A stretch of 64,000 bases of DNA from Novosphingobium taihuense (GCF_007830315.1 NZ_VLKJ01000009.1:1-64000); one strand, 5' to 3'. Shown: positions 51,671 to 61,219, counted from the stretch's first letter. Numbers and translations: made by a program. Notes: generated by a model from the letters alone, not told the origin.

Positions 51671-53072
51671 CGGGGGCCTTTTCGATCTGAAGGCGGGAAG
51701 GAAGCCGCAAAGCGACGATCGCGACTGCAAGGGCGGTGATGGCGCCCCAGGCAAAGACTATGCGCCAGGTGCCTTCGCTGGCATGAGTTCCAGCGCCGGG
51801 CGTTGAGAGCAGCGTGGCGACCACTTGCGCGCCGATCGCCATCGCGGTTGATCTGATGACAACGATCATTCCGGTTGCCTCGCTCACCCGCTCAGGGGGG
51901 CATGCGGACACAACCACGACCGGAACGGTAACGAAGACCATGCCAAGCCCGACCATCTGGATTGCCAGCCAGACCTCGACCACGACGACCGAGCCGTGCA
52001 CCAGGACGAGGCCGGTGAAGCTCGCGGCCATCAGCAAGCCACCAAGCAATGCCATCGTGCGCGGCCCATGGCGAGCGACGAGGCCGGCAAAGCGCGCGTA
52101 GATGAAGCCGGCTGCTATGTTGATCGGCGTGAGCAGCATGGCTGCGCCTGTGGCTGAGAGGCCGAGGCCGGCTCCGCTTGAGGGCGGCTGCTGACCGAAC
52201 TGCGCCATCATCTGGCCCGACTGGAACGCACCCAGGGCGGCGAACACCAAAGCAAGATTGGCAAGAGCGATCTGCGGCACGAGCAGGAGCCGAACTGAGA
52301 TCAGCGGCTGCGCGACGGTCAGTTCGCGCCAGACCCAGATCGCCAACAGCGCAAGGGACACCACGATCCACAGCCAGCTGCGCGGGTCCGCCATGCCACT
52401 GTGCCCGATCTCCTCGATGCCCAGCAGCAGGCCCACTATTCCGGGCGCGAACAGCAGCCCACCCACAACATCTTCGATCCGGGTGGAGCCGCGGGGTGGA
52501 TCAGCCGCAACGAGGCGCCACACGCCTAGAAGTGCGAGCACCGAGAGAATGGCAAGCACGGTGAACACCGCCTGCCAGTCGAACAGGTCTACGATAACCC
52601 CGCCGACGAGTAGTCCCAGTCCAGCGGAAATGCTGGCAGTTGCAGAAATCAACCCAATGCCGCGTGGCACGAGCGCAGGAGGTGCACGCTCGCGGACAAG
52701 GCCGATGCACAGCGGCATCGATGCCCCGGCAAGGCCCTGCAGCGTGCGCGCGAGCATCAGGGGGCCGGCGCTGCGCGTGAAGCAACCGATCAGCGAGCCG
52801 ATCACGGCCGCAGCCAGAACCGCCAGCAGCACACGGCGCCGACCGACAACGTCTCCCACCCGGCCGAGCAGTGCGCCGCCGACTGCGGAGGAAAGGATGA
52901 ACGCCGTGACCAGCCAACCTGCGGCTGCGGCTGAGCCGAGATCGACAGCGAGCTGGCGCAGCGCTGCGAAGAGCATGACCAGACCGAGCGTGGCAACAAC
53001 TTCGGTCATCATCAACGGTACGATCATCGCCACGAAACGCGCGTTTTCCGCAGGGCAAGGGCTCTCGTTCAT
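51660..53072 (-). CDS. MFS transporter of the DHA2 (14-helix) type
   Basis: 470 residues, highly hydrophobic, from the ATG at 53072. Motif A GRVGDVVGRRRVLLAVLAAA, motif C region ATASISAGLGLLVGGVIVDL and about 14 membrane segments match EmrB/QacA-like drug:H+ antiporters. It could export a toxic pathway intermediate or import a substrate. It sits between a fused acyl-CoA dehydrogenase and an OYE reductase in one operon, which suggests a role in the pathway rather than drug resistance. Confidence 0.9.
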   Translation of the reverse strand: MNESPCPAENARFVAMIVPLMMTEVVATLGLVMLFAALRQLAVDLGSAAAAGWLVTAFILSSAVGGALLGRVGDVVGRRRVLLAVLAAAVIGSLIGCFTRSAGPLMLARTLQGLAGASMPLCIGLVRERAPPALVPRGIGLISATASISAGLGLLVGGVIVDLFDWQAVFTVLAILSVLALLGVWRLVAADPPRGSTRIEDVVGGLLFAPGIVGLLLGIEEIGHSGMADPRSWLWIVVSLALLAIWVWRELTVAQPLISVRLLLVPQIALANLALVFAALGAFQSGQMMAQFGQQPPSSGAGLGLSATGAAMLLTPINIAAGFIYARFAGLVARHGPRTMALLGGLLMAASFTGLVLVHGSVVVVEVWLAIQMVGLGMVFVTVPVVVVSACPPERVSEATGMIVVIRSTAMAIGAQVVATLLSTPGAGTHASEGTWRIVFAWGAITALAVAIVALRLPSRLQIEKAPDVP

Positions 53073-53097
53073 CCGCTTTTCCCTTGCTCCCTTCGCG

Positions 53098-55404
53098 TCA
53101 CCCGCGCGGCATGCCCAGGATACGTTCGGCAACGATATTGCGCATGATCTCGTTCGAGCCGCCTGCGATGGTCCAGCCGTAGCTCTTGAGGAAATCCTGG
53201 AAGCGCAGGCGACTGGAATGTCCGGTGCCGGGGATCGCCGGCTCCCACTTCATCGCTTCCATCCCCTCGGCACGAAGCAGGAACTCGCTGTAGCGCTGCA
53301 GGAACGGACCGAAGGTCAGTTTGATGAAAGTGGGTAGCGTCGGGGAGGCCTTGTCCGGATTGGCTTCAAGCTCGATCAGTAGTTTGCGGATCATGAGGCG
53401 GATGGTCTGGAGTTCGGCCCAGTACTGCGCGTACTCGCGACGGAACTGTGCGTCCTGCATCCAGCTTCCGGCGGCGTCACGTCCGTCGAGTGCGAAGCTC
53501 CGAGCCAGCCGCTCTACTGCGCCAAATATCAGAAGACCGCGCTCGGTCGACAACGTCGACTGCGCGATCATCCAGCCGTTGCCCTCAGCTCCGATCAGGT
53601 TTTCGACCGGGATCCTGACGTCGTCCATGAAGATTTCGCAGAACTCGGCTTCGCCCGTGATCTGCCGGATGGGGCGGACCTCGACGCCAGGGGACTGCAT
53701 GTCCATGATGAAATAGGAGATGCCGTCATGCTTGCGCTTGCCGTTCGGGTCGGTACGCGCGAGCAGCAGGCAATAACGGGCGTTCATCCCGCCCGACGAC
53801 CAGATCTTCTGGCCGTTGACCACGTAGTGGTCGCCCTGCCGGACCGCGCTGGTACGCAGACTTGCAAGGTCCGAACCTGCGCCGGGTTCGGAGAAGCCCT
53901 GCACCCACATATCGGTCCCGTTGACGATTCCGTCGAGGTACTTGTCCTTTTGCGCTTGCGAACCGTGCTCAAACAGCGTCGCCGGGGTGTGGAACAACGA
54001 AATGGTGAACATATCGAGTTCGGGAGCGTCAGCGCGGCAAAGCTCCTCGTATACCATGATCTGGTATGCAAAGGGCAGACCGGGGCCACCCCATTCCTTT
54101 GGCCAGTGCGGCGCGGCCAGACCGACCTTGCGCCGCTCCTCCAGCCACGTGATGATCAATGCCCGAAGGTCGCTCTCGCGCGCCGACTGCCACTTGCCGC
54201 GCCACGCCGGATCAAGCGTGGCAGCAAGCCAGTCGCGGATCTCCCGACGGAATGCAGGTTCGTCGCCGACTTTGCCAAGAATGTCGAAGGCACGGGGCGT
54301 GCCCTCCGCACTCACGGTCTCCAGGCCGATGCACTCGAGCAGTTCGGCCACGCTGTCGAGCGTTGCGGAGCGGGTGCCCCACAGGCACTCGTTGACCTTG
54401 GCGCGCTTCAGATAAATGTGCGGCACGTACTCGGCCGTAAAGCCGACCCCACCGTGAAGTTGGATGCAGTCGCGTGCCACCTCGGCGGTCAGCCGTGTGG
54501 CATGCTGCTTGGCCGAAATGGCGTAGAGCAGCGCTTCAGGATCGGCGGCGGGTAGCGCTGCAGCCTTTTCGAGCAGCTCTCGCGAGGCAGCGAGCGCGGT
54601 GTGGTGATCGGCAACGCGATGCTTGAGCGCCTGAAACGAGGCGATCGATACACCGAACTGTTCGCGTCCCAACATGTACTCTATCGTCGCTGCCAGAACG
54701 GCCTCGCCGCCGCCCTGCGCGTCGCCAGCGATCGCCAGCATTGCAGCCCGCGTTACCGCGGCTTCGGCAGCGGCGTCAGCAGCAACAAACGAGGCATCGT
54801 CGATCGCCACACCATCGAGCATGACATTCCCCATCGAGCGGGAAGTATCGACAAGAGCGAACCGTTCAATGGCAATGCCAGCGGCATTGGCAGGCACGAC
54901 CAGCCAGCCGGTGGCTCCACCACGGGTCGCGCGCAGGAACAGGTGAGTCGCGCATGGGGCGTCGAGCAGGTCGTTCACCTTGCCGCTTGCAGCCTCGCCA
55001 TCGGCCACAAGCGGCGCGCTTGTCGTGGCTGCGAAGGCTGCACGCACCGATCCCTCCGCAAGCCCGCCAAGCAGCGCGCCTCCTTGCGGATGATCAGGTG
55101 CGCTTGTCAGCAACGCAGCGGCCAGCGTGGTACCCAGCATAGGCACCGGTGCGACAGAGGAGCCGAATGCCATGTGAAGTCGCAGGGCAGCGTCTGGGCC
55201 AAGGCCAAGCCCGCCATGGGCCTCCGGCACCGTCAGCGCGGTCCAGCCAAGATCGGCCATCGTCTGCCAAAGCCCCTCTTCGAAGGGCGCATCCGTCCCG
55301 AATGAGTGCGCAATGGCCTTCTCGCGCGGCCATTCCGCGCCCAGCATCTCGGCAAAGCTTTCGGCGAGAACGCCCAGTTCAATCGTTTCGTCCATGGTTC
55401 TCAT
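53098..55404 (-). CDS. Two-domain (fused) acyl-CoA dehydrogenase
   Basis: 768 residues from the ATG at 55404, whose ATGA overlaps the enoyl-CoA hydratase stop. Two complete ACAD modules are joined: residues 1 to about 375 (VPEAHGGLGLGPDAALRLHM; LHGGVGFTAEYVPHIYLKRA) resemble the degenerate partner, and about 395-768 (VQGFSEPGAGSDLASLRTSA; NGQKIWSSGGMNARYCLL; AGGSNEIMRNIVAERILGMP) resemble the active partner. FadE34-type fused dehydrogenases of mycobacteria act on steroid side-chain CoA esters. This protein is in effect the gene pair at 46505-48774 in one chain, with the order of the halves reversed. Confidence 0.92.
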   Translation of the reverse strand: MRTMDETIELGVLAESFAEMLGAEWPREKAIAHSFGTDAPFEEGLWQTMADLGWTALTVPEAHGGLGLGPDAALRLHMAFGSSVAPVPMLGTTLAAALLTSAPDHPQGGALLGGLAEGSVRAAFAATTSAPLVADGEAASGKVNDLLDAPCATHLFLRATRGGATGWLVVPANAAGIAIERFALVDTSRSMGNVMLDGVAIDDASFVAADAAAEAAVTRAAMLAIAGDAQGGGEAVLAATIEYMLGREQFGVSIASFQALKHRVADHHTALAASRELLEKAAALPAADPEALLYAISAKQHATRLTAEVARDCIQLHGGVGFTAEYVPHIYLKRAKVNECLWGTRSATLDSVAELLECIGLETVSAEGTPRAFDILGKVGDEPAFRREIRDWLAATLDPAWRGKWQSARESDLRALIITWLEERRKVGLAAPHWPKEWGGPGLPFAYQIMVYEELCRADAPELDMFTISLFHTPATLFEHGSQAQKDKYLDGIVNGTDMWVQGFSEPGAGSDLASLRTSAVRQGDHYVVNGQKIWSSGGMNARYCLLLARTDPNGKRKHDGISYFIMDMQSPGVEVRPIRQITGEAEFCEIFMDDVRIPVENLIGAEGNGWMIAQSTLSTERGLLIFGAVERLARSFALDGRDAAGSWMQDAQFRREYAQYWAELQTIRLMIRKLLIELEANPDKASPTLPTFIKLTFGPFLQRYSEFLLRAEGMEAMKWEPAIPGTGHSSRLRFQDFLKSYGWTIAGGSNEIMRNIVAERILGMPRG

Positions 55405-56201
55405 TCGTCGATAAAGTTGGGGTTGCGCTTCTCTGCGATTGCAGTGGCCGCTTCGCGATGGTTGACCGAGGTCCACGATCTGGTCTCAAGCCGCAGCATC
55501 TCGCCCATGTAGGCTTTTGCCTGATCGATGATCGCGAGATTGAGCGCCCGCTTCGTAGTCTGTACCGCACTGGGTGATAGTGCGAGCAGCGCATCCACCC
55601 AACGCTGCACGGCAGCATCGAGTTCGGCGCGCGGCACCGCCTCGGTGACAAGGCCCTTTGCTGCGGCCTGTGCGCCGGAAAGCGGGATACCGGTGAGCAG
55701 GTGTCGCCGCGCCTCGACGATGCCGACCAGATTGGGCCACAGCAGCGCGCCGCCGTCACCCGTTGCCAAGCCCACCTTGACGTGCGGGTCGCCGATCTTC
55801 GCATCGTCGACCATGACCGTAATGTCCGCGGTGAGGGCCACGCTCGCGCCGAGCCCCATCGCATGCCCGTTGATGCGCGAGATGACCGGCTTGGTGCACT
55901 CCAGCGCACCGACGATCAGCGCCCGTGCTTCCGCCATGCCGACCTGCCAGTGGCCGCGGTCGCCCCACAGTTCGACCATGCGATTGATGTTTCCCCCCGC
56001 CGAAAACGCCTTATCGCCCGCGCCGGTCAATACGATCACCCTGACCTGCGGATCAGCCGAGGCATCGGCCCAGATGCGGCCAAGTTCGTCATGCGCCTCG
56101 GGCGATGGAGAGTTCATCGGCGGGTCATTGAGCATCACCGTCAGCACGGGCCCATCAAGCGTTATGTCGAGACCGACGTATTTCGAATACCGACCGCTCA
56201 C
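55401..56201 (-). CDS. Enoyl-CoA hydratase/isomerase
   Basis: 266 residues after ribosome site GGAGGAT. Crotonase blocks GAGDKAFSAGGNINRMVELW, INGHAMGLGASVALTADITV and HVKVGLATGDGGALLWPNLV. The N-terminus keeps the LNDPPMNSPSPEAHDEL entrance. First gene of the leftward operon that continues with the fused acyl-CoA dehydrogenase; hydration of its product is the simplest role. The 132-bp region upstream carries TAACTGGTATACTATA, an AT-rich promoter-like stretch. Confidence 0.9.
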   Translation of the reverse strand: MSGRYSKYVGLDITLDGPVLTVMLNDPPMNSPSPEAHDELGRIWADASADPQVRVIVLTGAGDKAFSAGGNINRMVELWGDRGHWQVGMAEARALIVGALECTKPVISRINGHAMGLGASVALTADITVMVDDAKIGDPHVKVGLATGDGGALLWPNLVGIVEARRHLLTGIPLSGAQAAAKGLVTEAVPRAELDAAVQRWVDALLALSPSAVQTTKRALNLAIIDQAKAYMGEMLRLETRSWTSVNHREAATAIAEKRNPNFIDE

Positions 56202-56333
56202 CCGATAATCCTCCTAACTGGTATACTATATGTCATGCATCGAACTCGTGACTCGGGCAAGCCCTGATTCATCGATGCTGGCGAAGACACCGATTACGCG
56301 ATCGCGGTCGGGACCTTGATTGATCAGGACAGG

Positions 56334-57206
56334 TCAGGACGACCGCTTGGCCTTCAGCTCTGCCGAGACCTCGGCCATGATCCTTGGGACGCTGTAGCGC
56401 TCGGCTTCACCGGAATAGGGTGCCTGTGCGGCAAAGGCCGCCGCGACCTCGGCATGGCGTCGCTCCGCCGCTTTCACTGCGTGGGGATGGGTGACGATCA
56501 GGAATTCGCCCTTGATCGTACCCTCGACCGTTGCCCGCGCAACCGGTCCGGCCGACATTGCGCGGGCCTGCATCGCCGCGACAAATTCGGGATTACCGCC
56601 CGGCAGCGCGATGCCTTCGGGTCGCCGGCCTTGCCCCAGTCCGCTTGCCACAAGACCCGGGCAGAGCACGCTTATGCTCACATTCGTCGGCAGTTCGGCG
56701 CGCAGCACGTCGGCAAGCCCAAGTACTGCATGCTTGCTTGCGGTATAGATACCCGCGCCGGCATGCTGCAGCCCGAACGAATGCTCAGAACCTGTGACGC
56801 AGAGCCGACCGCCCTCGATCTGCTCCGCCAGCATTGTACCGAAGACGGCAAGGGTGCTCCACGCTCCACGCAGGTTTACCCCCAGTATCCAGTCGACCTC
56901 GGCCGGCTTCATCTTCAGCAACGGCCCACTCGCGATGACACCGGCATTGGCGAACACCAGATCGGCACCGCCCATTTCGCTCCGCGCGCGCTCTGCCAGC
57001 GCTTCCACCGCCGCATGGTCCGAAACGTCGCAGACCTGCCACAGCACACCACCGCCGATCTGCGCAGCGGTTTCGCCAAGCAACGGTTGATTGACGTCAG
57101 CCAGCAGCACCTGCGCACCTCGGCCAGCGAGTTCTGCGGCAATTGCCCGCCCGATACCCGATGCGGCCCCGGTCACCACCGCGCGCTTGCCGGAAAGGTC
57201 CGTCAC
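56334..57206 (-). CDS. Short-chain dehydrogenase/reductase, extended C-terminus
   Basis: 290 residues from a GTG at 57206 (ribosome site GGGAGAACG). Cofactor motif VTGAASGIGRAIAAELAGRG, Asp in VLLADVNQP favouring NAD, ANAGV at about 89, VTGSEHSFG with the catalytic Ser, YTASK, and a C-terminal tail of about 40 extra residues (AAFAAQAPYSGEAERYSVPR) in place of the usual short GG end. It is monocistronic, with the shared regulatory motif 108 bp upstream. Confidence 0.88.
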   Translation of the reverse strand: MTDLSGKRAVVTGAASGIGRAIAAELAGRGAQVLLADVNQPLLGETAAQIGGGVLWQVCDVSDHAAVEALAERARSEMGGADLVFANAGVIASGPLLKMKPAEVDWILGVNLRGAWSTLAVFGTMLAEQIEGGRLCVTGSEHSFGLQHAGAGIYTASKHAVLGLADVLRAELPTNVSISVLCPGLVASGLGQGRRPEGIALPGGNPEFVAAMQARAMSAGPVARATVEGTIKGEFLIVTHPHAVKAAERRHAEVAAAFAAQAPYSGEAERYSVPRIMAEVSAELKAKRSS

Positions 57207-57313
57207 ATCGTTCTCCCGTCAATCGTTGCCGCCGTTTTCGCGCGAGGGTTGCCAGACGCAGACGATCAGATCGTGCGGGCGGAGGAAGCGGAGACACTCC
57301 ACCTGCCTTGCAT

Positions 57314-57324
57314 ATAATCATCTA
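57314..57324 (+). promoter_or_regulatory. Shared 11-bp motif, site 5
   Basis: TAATCATCTAA, followed by AGGATATG, in the 169-bp gap between the LuxR gene stop and the SDR start. Confidence 0.45.
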
Positions 57325-57375
57325 AAGGATATGGGCTGGCAAGCTTGCATTCGCAGACCCGGCGCACGCCGGGCT

Positions 57376-58506
57376 TCAGGCAACCGCGGCAATGCTCGCC
57401 TGGATCTGGCGGATCAGGTCGACCTGGCGTGAAAGTCCGGTTTTCTGGAACACCTGGCGCAGATATGCCCGGGCGGTCATCACCGAAATTCCGAGATTCT
57501 GTGCTGCCTGCGACAACGTGAGCCCTCTGCTGAGCAAAAGCGCGAGCGCCGCTTCGCGGCGCGTCAGGCCAAACAGAGTGGCGATGCGCTGCGGTGAGGG
57601 CAGGGACTCCCGGCCTTCGGCCCGCAGGTACAGGATTGCGCGGGTAGCGTTGGCCCAGGCGGGCTCTGTGGCCTCGCACACGCGGTAGAACAGCAGTTCG
57701 ATGCGGCGGCCATCGTTCGTCTCGAGGCCGAGCAGTTCCTCCTCGCTCTCACCAGACAAGATTCTGCCGAGCGCCTTGTTGAGCCGCTGCTGATCGGACC
57801 CCGCACTTGCACTCAAGCGCCCATCCTCAAGCGTGATCGACGCTTCCGCAGCAAGCCAGTCAAGCGTCGAAGATTCTGACGCGAGCACGCGGCCGGTCTG
57901 GTCGATACGCAACAGCCCGGTAGCGCGTGCTCGCAGCACTCTGGCATAGGCGTCGCGCTGGTCGTTCGCCTCGCGCCATGCGCCGAACAGGGACAGCGCC
58001 GGAGAGAACAGTCTTGCGATTCGCTCCAGTTCGGCGCGCTCGACCGAACCAAACGCTTCGGCACTGTTTCGCGTTACCGACAGCCATGCCTGAAGTCCGT
58101 TATCCGCTGCGACCCGCACGATCATAAGTGCGCGCATGGCGAGCGGTGCGAGGAATTGGGCGAGAAACGGATGGCCTTGGCCATCGATGAATTCCTCGAT
58201 GCCGTAGACCCGCAGCGGTGTCATGCGAAAGTAGGGGATCGGATCGTCCGCCGGCCGGTAGAAGGCATGGGGATCTCCGGCGGCCAACACTTCGGCGGCA
58301 AAGTCCGCAGTCATGAATGGCTGCTCGTGATCGGCCCTACGGAAAATCAGGTTTGCGTGTGTACCTTCGAAATAGGCACGCATCAGAACGACAAAGGCTT
58401 CCCAAGGCGGGTCCGTGGTCACCCCGCGCATTGCGGCCACAGCCATCTCGTCCAGTTCCGGAATTGCCTTCCTCCCGATTACCCTCAACCGAGGGTATTG
58501 CCCCAA
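57376..58506 (-). CDS. LuxR-family transcriptional regulator (orphan)
   Basis: Up to 376 residues. The C-terminal HTH is clear: LTRREAALALLLSRGLTLSQ, then AAQNLGISVMTARAYLRQVF and QKTGLSRQVDLIRQI. The rest resembles no autoinducer or receiver domain I can name; it may hold a PAS- or GAF-like sensor. The start is uncertain: TTG at 58506, or ATG at 58446 after GGGAGGAAGG. No cognate synthase is visible. It is divergent from the ADH-sulfotransferase operon with about 60-120 bp between, the usual place for its direct regulator. Confidence 0.85.
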   Translation of the reverse strand: MGQYPRLRVIGRKAIPELDEMAVAAMRGVTTDPPWEAFVVLMRAYFEGTHANLIFRRADHEQPFMTADFAAEVLAAGDPHAFYRPADDPIPYFRMTPLRVYGIEEFIDGQGHPFLAQFLAPLAMRALMIVRVAADNGLQAWLSVTRNSAEAFGSVERAELERIARLFSPALSLFGAWREANDQRDAYARVLRARATGLLRIDQTGRVLASESSTLDWLAAEASITLEDGRLSASAGSDQQRLNKALGRILSGESEEELLGLETNDGRRIELLFYRVCEATEPAWANATRAILYLRAEGRESLPSPQRIATLFGLTRREAALALLLSRGLTLSQAAQNLGISVMTARAYLRQVFQKTGLSRQVDLIRQIQASIAAVA

Positions 58507-58564
58507 CTATACCCGACGTAACCTCATTTCAAACGGGCGGATGACGTGTCCGGAGGAGAGTGTG

Positions 58565-59578
58565 ATGCGCGGATTGGTGTTCAACGCCGTGGGAAAACCG
58601 CTGGAGGTCGCAAGCTTGCCTGATCCGGAACCAGCCGAAGGGGAGCTGGTAATCCGGGTTTCGCGCTGCGGGGTCTGTGGCACGGATCTGCATGCGACGA
58701 GCGGGCATGGCATGACCTTGCCTGCCGGCAGCCAGCTCGGTCACGAATACGGTGGCGAAGTCGTTGCGATAGGCAAGGGAGTCGAAGGGTGGCGCATCGG
58801 CGACCACCTGTCAGCATTGCCGGTCGTCGGGTGCGGTCATTGCGAAGGGTGCAGGACCGGGATCGACATTCTCTGCAACAACCAGTGGCAAGGTTATGGC
58901 GGCGGTCTGGCTGAATATGCCAAGGTCAGCGCGCGCGGAGCAACTCGGCTGCCGCAGACGGTCAGCCTCGTCGATAGCGCGCTGGTCGAACCGCTCGCGG
59001 TCGGCTGCCGCGCAGTGCGGCTGGCGAATCCGGAAAAGGATGCAAGGGTACTGATCATCGGGCCTGGCCCGATTGGATTGTCAGTATTGTTCTGGCTGCG
59101 CCGCCGCGGGGTCGAGAACGTAGTGCTCCTCGCTTCCAGTGGGCGTCGGCGCGACCTTGCAGCAGGAATGGGCGGCACCCGGTTCGTGGTCGAAAGTGAC
59201 GGCGCGAAGGAGGATATCCAGACGATCCTCGGTGGTGCACCCGACGTGGTGTTCGAGGCGGCCGGCGTGCCGGGCGTGTTTGGTCGCGCGGTCGATCTGG
59301 TCAAACCGCAGGGGCTGATAATGGGGCTGGGCTTCTGCATGCAGCCCGATCCCATCGTACCGGCAATGAACTTGATGAAGGACGTCACCATGCGCTGGTC
59401 GATCATCTATACCCGCGAGGACTATGCAGCCTGCGCCGACGCACTCGCTGCGGAGGGTTATCTTGCTCGAGCGATGGTGACCGAGACGGTCGGTCTCGAC
59501 GCCGCACCTGCAGCCTTCGAGCAATTCCGCAAGGGCATCGGCGGCGGCGGCAAGTTGCTGGTCGATCCATGGATCTGA
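58565..59578 (+). CDS. Zinc-dependent alcohol dehydrogenase (MDR family)
   Basis: 337 residues from the ATG at 58565 (ribosome site ggaggagagtg). Catalytic zinc site CGVCGTDLH and GHEYGGEVVAIGKG; structural zinc GCGHCEGCRTGIDILC with all four cysteines; NAD-binding VLIIGPGPIGLSVLFWL. It is shorter than the usual 350-380 residues but keeps both zinc sites. It oxidises a secondary or primary alcohol. Its TGA overlaps the sulfotransferase ATG as TGATG. Confidence 0.92.
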   Translation: MRGLVFNAVGKPLEVASLPDPEPAEGELVIRVSRCGVCGTDLHATSGHGMTLPAGSQLGHEYGGEVVAIGKGVEGWRIGDHLSALPVVGCGHCEGCRTGIDILCNNQWQGYGGGLAEYAKVSARGATRLPQTVSLVDSALVEPLAVGCRAVRLANPEKDARVLIIGPGPIGLSVLFWLRRRGVENVVLLASSGRRRDLAAGMGGTRFVVESDGAKEDIQTILGGAPDVVFEAAGVPGVFGRAVDLVKPQGLIMGLGFCMQPDPIVPAMNLMKDVTMRWSIIYTREDYAACADALAAEGYLARAMVTETVGLDAAPAAFEQFRKGIGGGGKLLVDPWI

Positions 59579-60723
59579 TGAGCATGCGCTGGATTGATCG
59601 CTTCGACGAGTTGCATGAAACGGCACGCGCGCAGGCTGGCGGGATCGCCGATTTCGGTGGCAATGACTATCACGAAGGCTTGCGCGTGCTGCTCGAGGCT
59701 CTCGATGCCGATCCGCCGCCTTCGCCGATGAACGCCCGAGCGGCAGAGGGTCTGATCGTCAGTGCCCTCGCCAGCCGCCTACAGACCGAAGCGAATTTCC
59801 GCGCAAACCCGAGCTATGCGTCGCGCGAGATTCCCCGTCCGATCGTGGTGATAGGCGCCCCCAGGACCGGCACCACCGCACTGCACAATCTGCTCAGCCA
59901 GGACCCGCAACTCCAGGGCATCGAGAAGTGGATTTGCCCGGCACCGCTGCCGCGCCCGCCCCGCGAGGAATGGGACGCACATCCGCAATACCGCGCCGTG
60001 ACCGAACAGACCGCGTTGATGGCCCAAGTCGCGCCCGAAGTCATGATTGCGCATGGCGTGCAGGCGGATGACGTGGACGAATGTCTGCTGCCGATGGCGC
60101 AGTCCTTTTGCTGCAACCACATCCCGTCCCAGATCGATGTGCCTGTCTATGATGCATGGTTCGCTGCGGCCGATGAACGTGCTTCGTTTGCTCGATACAA
60201 GGACATGTTGCGACTGGTCGGCCTCCACGATGACCGGCCTTGGCTACTGAAGAACCCGAGTCACGTCTTCGGGATCGATGCGTTGCTTTCCGTCTTTCCG
60301 GATGCCTGCGTGGTACAGACTCACCGCAACCCGGTCTCGAGCCTGGCCAGCCTCGTGAGCCTGCTGGGCAACGTCATGTTGGCCTATACCGGCGAAGACA
60401 TTGACCGGCCGCGCCGCCTCGCGCGCGAAACCTGGTTCTGGGCGGAGGCATTGAAACGCACAATGGCCGCGCAGGACCGTGTACCTGATCGTTTCGTCAA
60501 CGTGATGCAGCCAGACATTCGCCGTGATCCGCTGGGCGTAGTGCACACGATCTACGATCACTTCGGCATCACGCTTTCGCCCGAAGCCGAGGCGCGGATG
60601 CGCACTTGGGCCGCCGCCAATTCCGATCGGTCGGATGGAGGACACAGCTACCCGCCCACCGAGGATGCGGGACCGATCCGCGCTGCTTTTGCAGATTACA
60701 TGGACCGCTTCGGCTTCGAGTGA
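59578..60723 (+). CDS. Sulfotransferase-family protein
   Basis: 381 residues from the ATG at 59578 (TGATG coupling; an in-frame ATG at 59569 is possible). PAPS-binding loop IVVIGAPRTGTTALHNLLSQ, then PWLLKNPSHVFGIDALLSVF and QTHRNPVSSLASLVSLLGN for the 3-phosphate contacts. It is a paralogue of the protein at 19713 but clearly divergent. It is placed between an alcohol dehydrogenase and a VOC gene, with DUF1214 next, a setting parallel to the first sulfotransferase operon. Confidence 0.88.
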   Translation: MSMRWIDRFDELHETARAQAGGIADFGGNDYHEGLRVLLEALDADPPPSPMNARAAEGLIVSALASRLQTEANFRANPSYASREIPRPIVVIGAPRTGTTALHNLLSQDPQLQGIEKWICPAPLPRPPREEWDAHPQYRAVTEQTALMAQVAPEVMIAHGVQADDVDECLLPMAQSFCCNHIPSQIDVPVYDAWFAAADERASFARYKDMLRLVGLHDDRPWLLKNPSHVFGIDALLSVFPDACVVQTHRNPVSSLASLVSLLGNVMLAYTGEDIDRPRRLARETWFWAEALKRTMAAQDRVPDRFVNVMQPDIRRDPLGVVHTIYDHFGITLSPEAEARMRTWAAANSDRSDGGHSYPPTEDAGPIRAAFADYMDRFGFE

Positions 60724-60733
60724 GGATTTGGCC

Positions 60734-61219
60734 ATGACCGTGCTTTTCAAACGTCACTTCCAGATCGCATATCTCGTCGACGATATCCGCGCAGGGATGG
60801 ACGAATTCGCCGCGAAGCACGGCGTGTCGAACTGGCACCTCATGGACATGGCGGCGTTGTACGGCGAAGGCTCGCCCACGAATGCCATCGCGTTGGCATG
60901 GACCGATGCAGACCTGATGGTCGAACTGATTGAGCCCAACCCGGCAGTCGAATCGATCTACAGCAACTGGCGCCCCGACCTGGGCGCAGGTCCGCGCCTC
61001 CACCATCTCGGATTCAAGCCAGAGACTGACGCGGAATTCGACGCGATAATTGCGCAACTTGGCGCGGGCGGTTGCCCGGTTTCGACCGAAGGGACTGCGG
61101 GCGATGCGCTGCGATACGCCTACATCGACACGACCAGGGCGCTTGGCCACTACTACGAACTGATCCTGCTCAAGGGCGAAGGGGGCAAGGCGTACTTCGC
61201 ACCTGTGCCGCAGAACTGA
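60734..61219 (+). CDS. VOC-family (glyoxalase-fold) protein
   Basis: 161 residues from the ATG at 60734 (ribosome site gaggatttg). It opens FKRHFQIAYLVDDIRAGMDE and continues RLHHLGFKPETDAEFDAIIA and ALGHYYELILLKGEG, the two betaalphabetabetabeta modules of VOC proteins with a His in LHHLGF and Glu in YYELIL as metal ligands. Substrate unknown; ring cleavage, epimerisation or dehalogenation are family options. It shares family, not close wording, with the VOC gene at 8838. Confidence 0.83.
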   Translation: MTVLFKRHFQIAYLVDDIRAGMDEFAAKHGVSNWHLMDMAALYGEGSPTNAIALAWTDADLMVELIEPNPAVESIYSNWRPDLGAGPRLHHLGFKPETDAEFDAIIAQLGAGGCPVSTEGTAGDALRYAYIDTTRALGHYYELILLKGEGGKAYFAPVPQN

